DNA of 6,525 nt from an uncultured Erysipelotrichaceae bacterium (GTDB lineage Bacteria; Bacillota_I; Bacilli_A; Erysipelotrichales; Erysipelotrichaceae), in the NCBI GenBank assembly GCA_902766675.1, contig CACXEN010000077.1, positions 1 through 6,525 on the forward strand, written 5' to 3'. Positions 5,776 through 6,525 of the stretch are shown one piece after another. The translations under genes and the position numbers were made by a program. The notes beneath the pieces were generated by a model that saw only the letters and a program-made list of their open reading frames with translations, searched no databases and was not told where the DNA came from. Numbering within the stretch: the first letter of the stretch is position 1; each line of letters opens with the position of its first letter.

Positions 5776-6525
5776 TTTTTCGTATTTCAGATATAAAAAA
5801 ATACATGCGTTGTCATCGCTTGTTTCAAATGGAATTAAATGCTGAAAAGACACCTTATCAGCCATTTATTCGTGTAGATGAAGAAGTAACAACTCTAGCA
5901 ATGCAAAAGCTAGGTGTTTTAGAATACTATTCTGGTATCAAAGGTGATGCACCAACAAGAGTGTTAGAGGCATTAGATCAATACGAGTGGTTTGTAAAAG
6001 CACGCTTTGAATATAACAATCTTAGAATCAAAGTTCCAATTTTACATAAATTAAAGGATGGATATGAAATCTATTTCATTTATGTAGGATTATTTCCTCA
6101 TGCATTAGATATGCAATACTATTGTGCAACAATTTGGGTTTTAGAAAAGAATCAAATTCCAATCAAAGATGTACATATTATTCATCTTAATCAGGAATAT
6201 GAAAGAAAAGGGGATGTAGATCCAAAACAATTATTTACAATTTCTGATCATTTCTATAATTCCAATAATAATCCAACCATAACAATTCAAGAAGCGATTG
6301 AAAAAAACTATTATGATTTATCACATATCTTAAATGAAATGCAACGAGCTACTACGGAAAGTATAGCTCCTGCAATTCGGGGTCAAAAATGTACTGGAAG
6401 ACAAAAATGTAAATACTATAACGAATGTTTTAAAGAAGAAAAAGAATTAGAAGATAATTCTATTTTGACATTAGTTTCTGCTCAACACAGATATGCCATG
6501 CAAAAAGAAGGACGATTGTATTTAA
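5772..6525 (+). CDS. Cas4/RecB-like Cys-cluster protein, DUF2779-like (5' part)
   Basis: The frame is open from ATG 5772 to the window edge, giving 251 complete codons with the C-terminus missing. C14 lies near the N-terminus (SDIKKYMRCHRLF), and a distal cluster C207-x5-C213-x5-C219 (KCTGRQKCKYYNEC) follows. This one-plus-three cysteine layout is what Cas4 and AddB-like PD-(D/E)XK proteins use for a 4Fe-4S cluster. The order, and the segment after the cluster, resemble the N-terminal half of DUF2779 proteins, roughly 600 residues in Firmicutes and mollicutes, in which an exonuclease-like domain would follow. The usual nuclease residues are not evident: the expected Asp position reads KVPIL (P89) and the expected E-x-K strand reads YFIYV (101-105). 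It is cotranscribed and coupled with rimO, though no functional link is known. Fe-S binding is likely, the family name is tentative, and the function is unknown. Confidence 0.6.
   Translation, partial: MIFRISDIKKYMRCHRLFQMELNAEKTPYQPFIRVDEEVTTLAMQKLGVLEYYSGIKGDAPTRVLEALDQYEWFVKARFEYNNLRIKVPILHKLKDGYEIYFIYVGLFPHALDMQYYCATIWVLEKNQIPIKDVHIIHLNQEYERKGDVDPKQLFTISDHFYNSNNNPTITIQEAIEKNYYDLSHILNEMQRATTESIAPAIRGQKCTGRQKCKYYNECFKEEKELEDNSILTLVSAQHRYAMQKEGRLYL

Noticed and set aside
1..6525. CRISPR arrays, tRNA or rRNA genes, insertion sequences, toxin-antitoxin pairs
   Set aside because: I found no regularly spaced repeats, cloverleaf sequences, transposase motifs or terminal inverted repeats. All gaps between genes are under 130 bases.

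Overview
This is an AT-rich window with five genes, all on the + strand, from a low-GC Gram-positive bacterium. The style points to the Firmicutes and most likely an Erysipelotrichaceae-type gut or oral commensal. The reasons are low-GC codon use, strong AGGAGG-type ribosome sites, a VaFE-type surface protein with a sortase tail, and PepC, RimO and a DUF2779-like protein together. TGA is used as a stop and tryptophan is TGG, so this is not a recoded mollicute. The lineage is an inference.

Layout. (1) Bases 1-372 are the 3' end of a small regulator with a sigma-70 region-4-like helix-turn-helix, resembling phage or integrative-element RinA/ArpU regulators. (2) Bases 373-498 hold a -10-like box, a strong terminator-like hairpin inside a second long-range stem, and an apparently orphan Shine-Dalgarno sequence. 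(3) Bases 499-3033 encode a large cell-wall adhesin with a signal peptide, a thioester domain, two CnaB/SpaA-type domains, two VaFE/T-Q ester-bond domains, and an atypical IPNTS sorting signal. (4) Bases 3090-4406 encode the cysteine aminopeptidase PepC, closed by a textbook terminator that begins in its stop codon. (5) Bases 4465-5775 encode RimO, the ribosomal protein S12 methylthiotransferase. It probably has its own extended -10 promoter and a very short leader. (6) From 5772 to the window edge runs a gene overlapping rimO by ATGA. It encodes a protein with Cas4-like cysteines that resembles the N-terminal part of DUF2779 proteins.

The genes do not form one pathway. The adhesin is a self-contained surface module. 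pepC is a housekeeping peptidase gene that may receive read-through from it. rimO and the last gene are translationally coupled and form a separate unit. I see no CRISPR array, tRNA, rRNA, transposase or sortase gene. The most notable content is the adhesin, in which side chains for three different covalent cross-link chemistries can be placed on one chain, and the structured leader ahead of it. The rest looks like ordinary chromosomal background.
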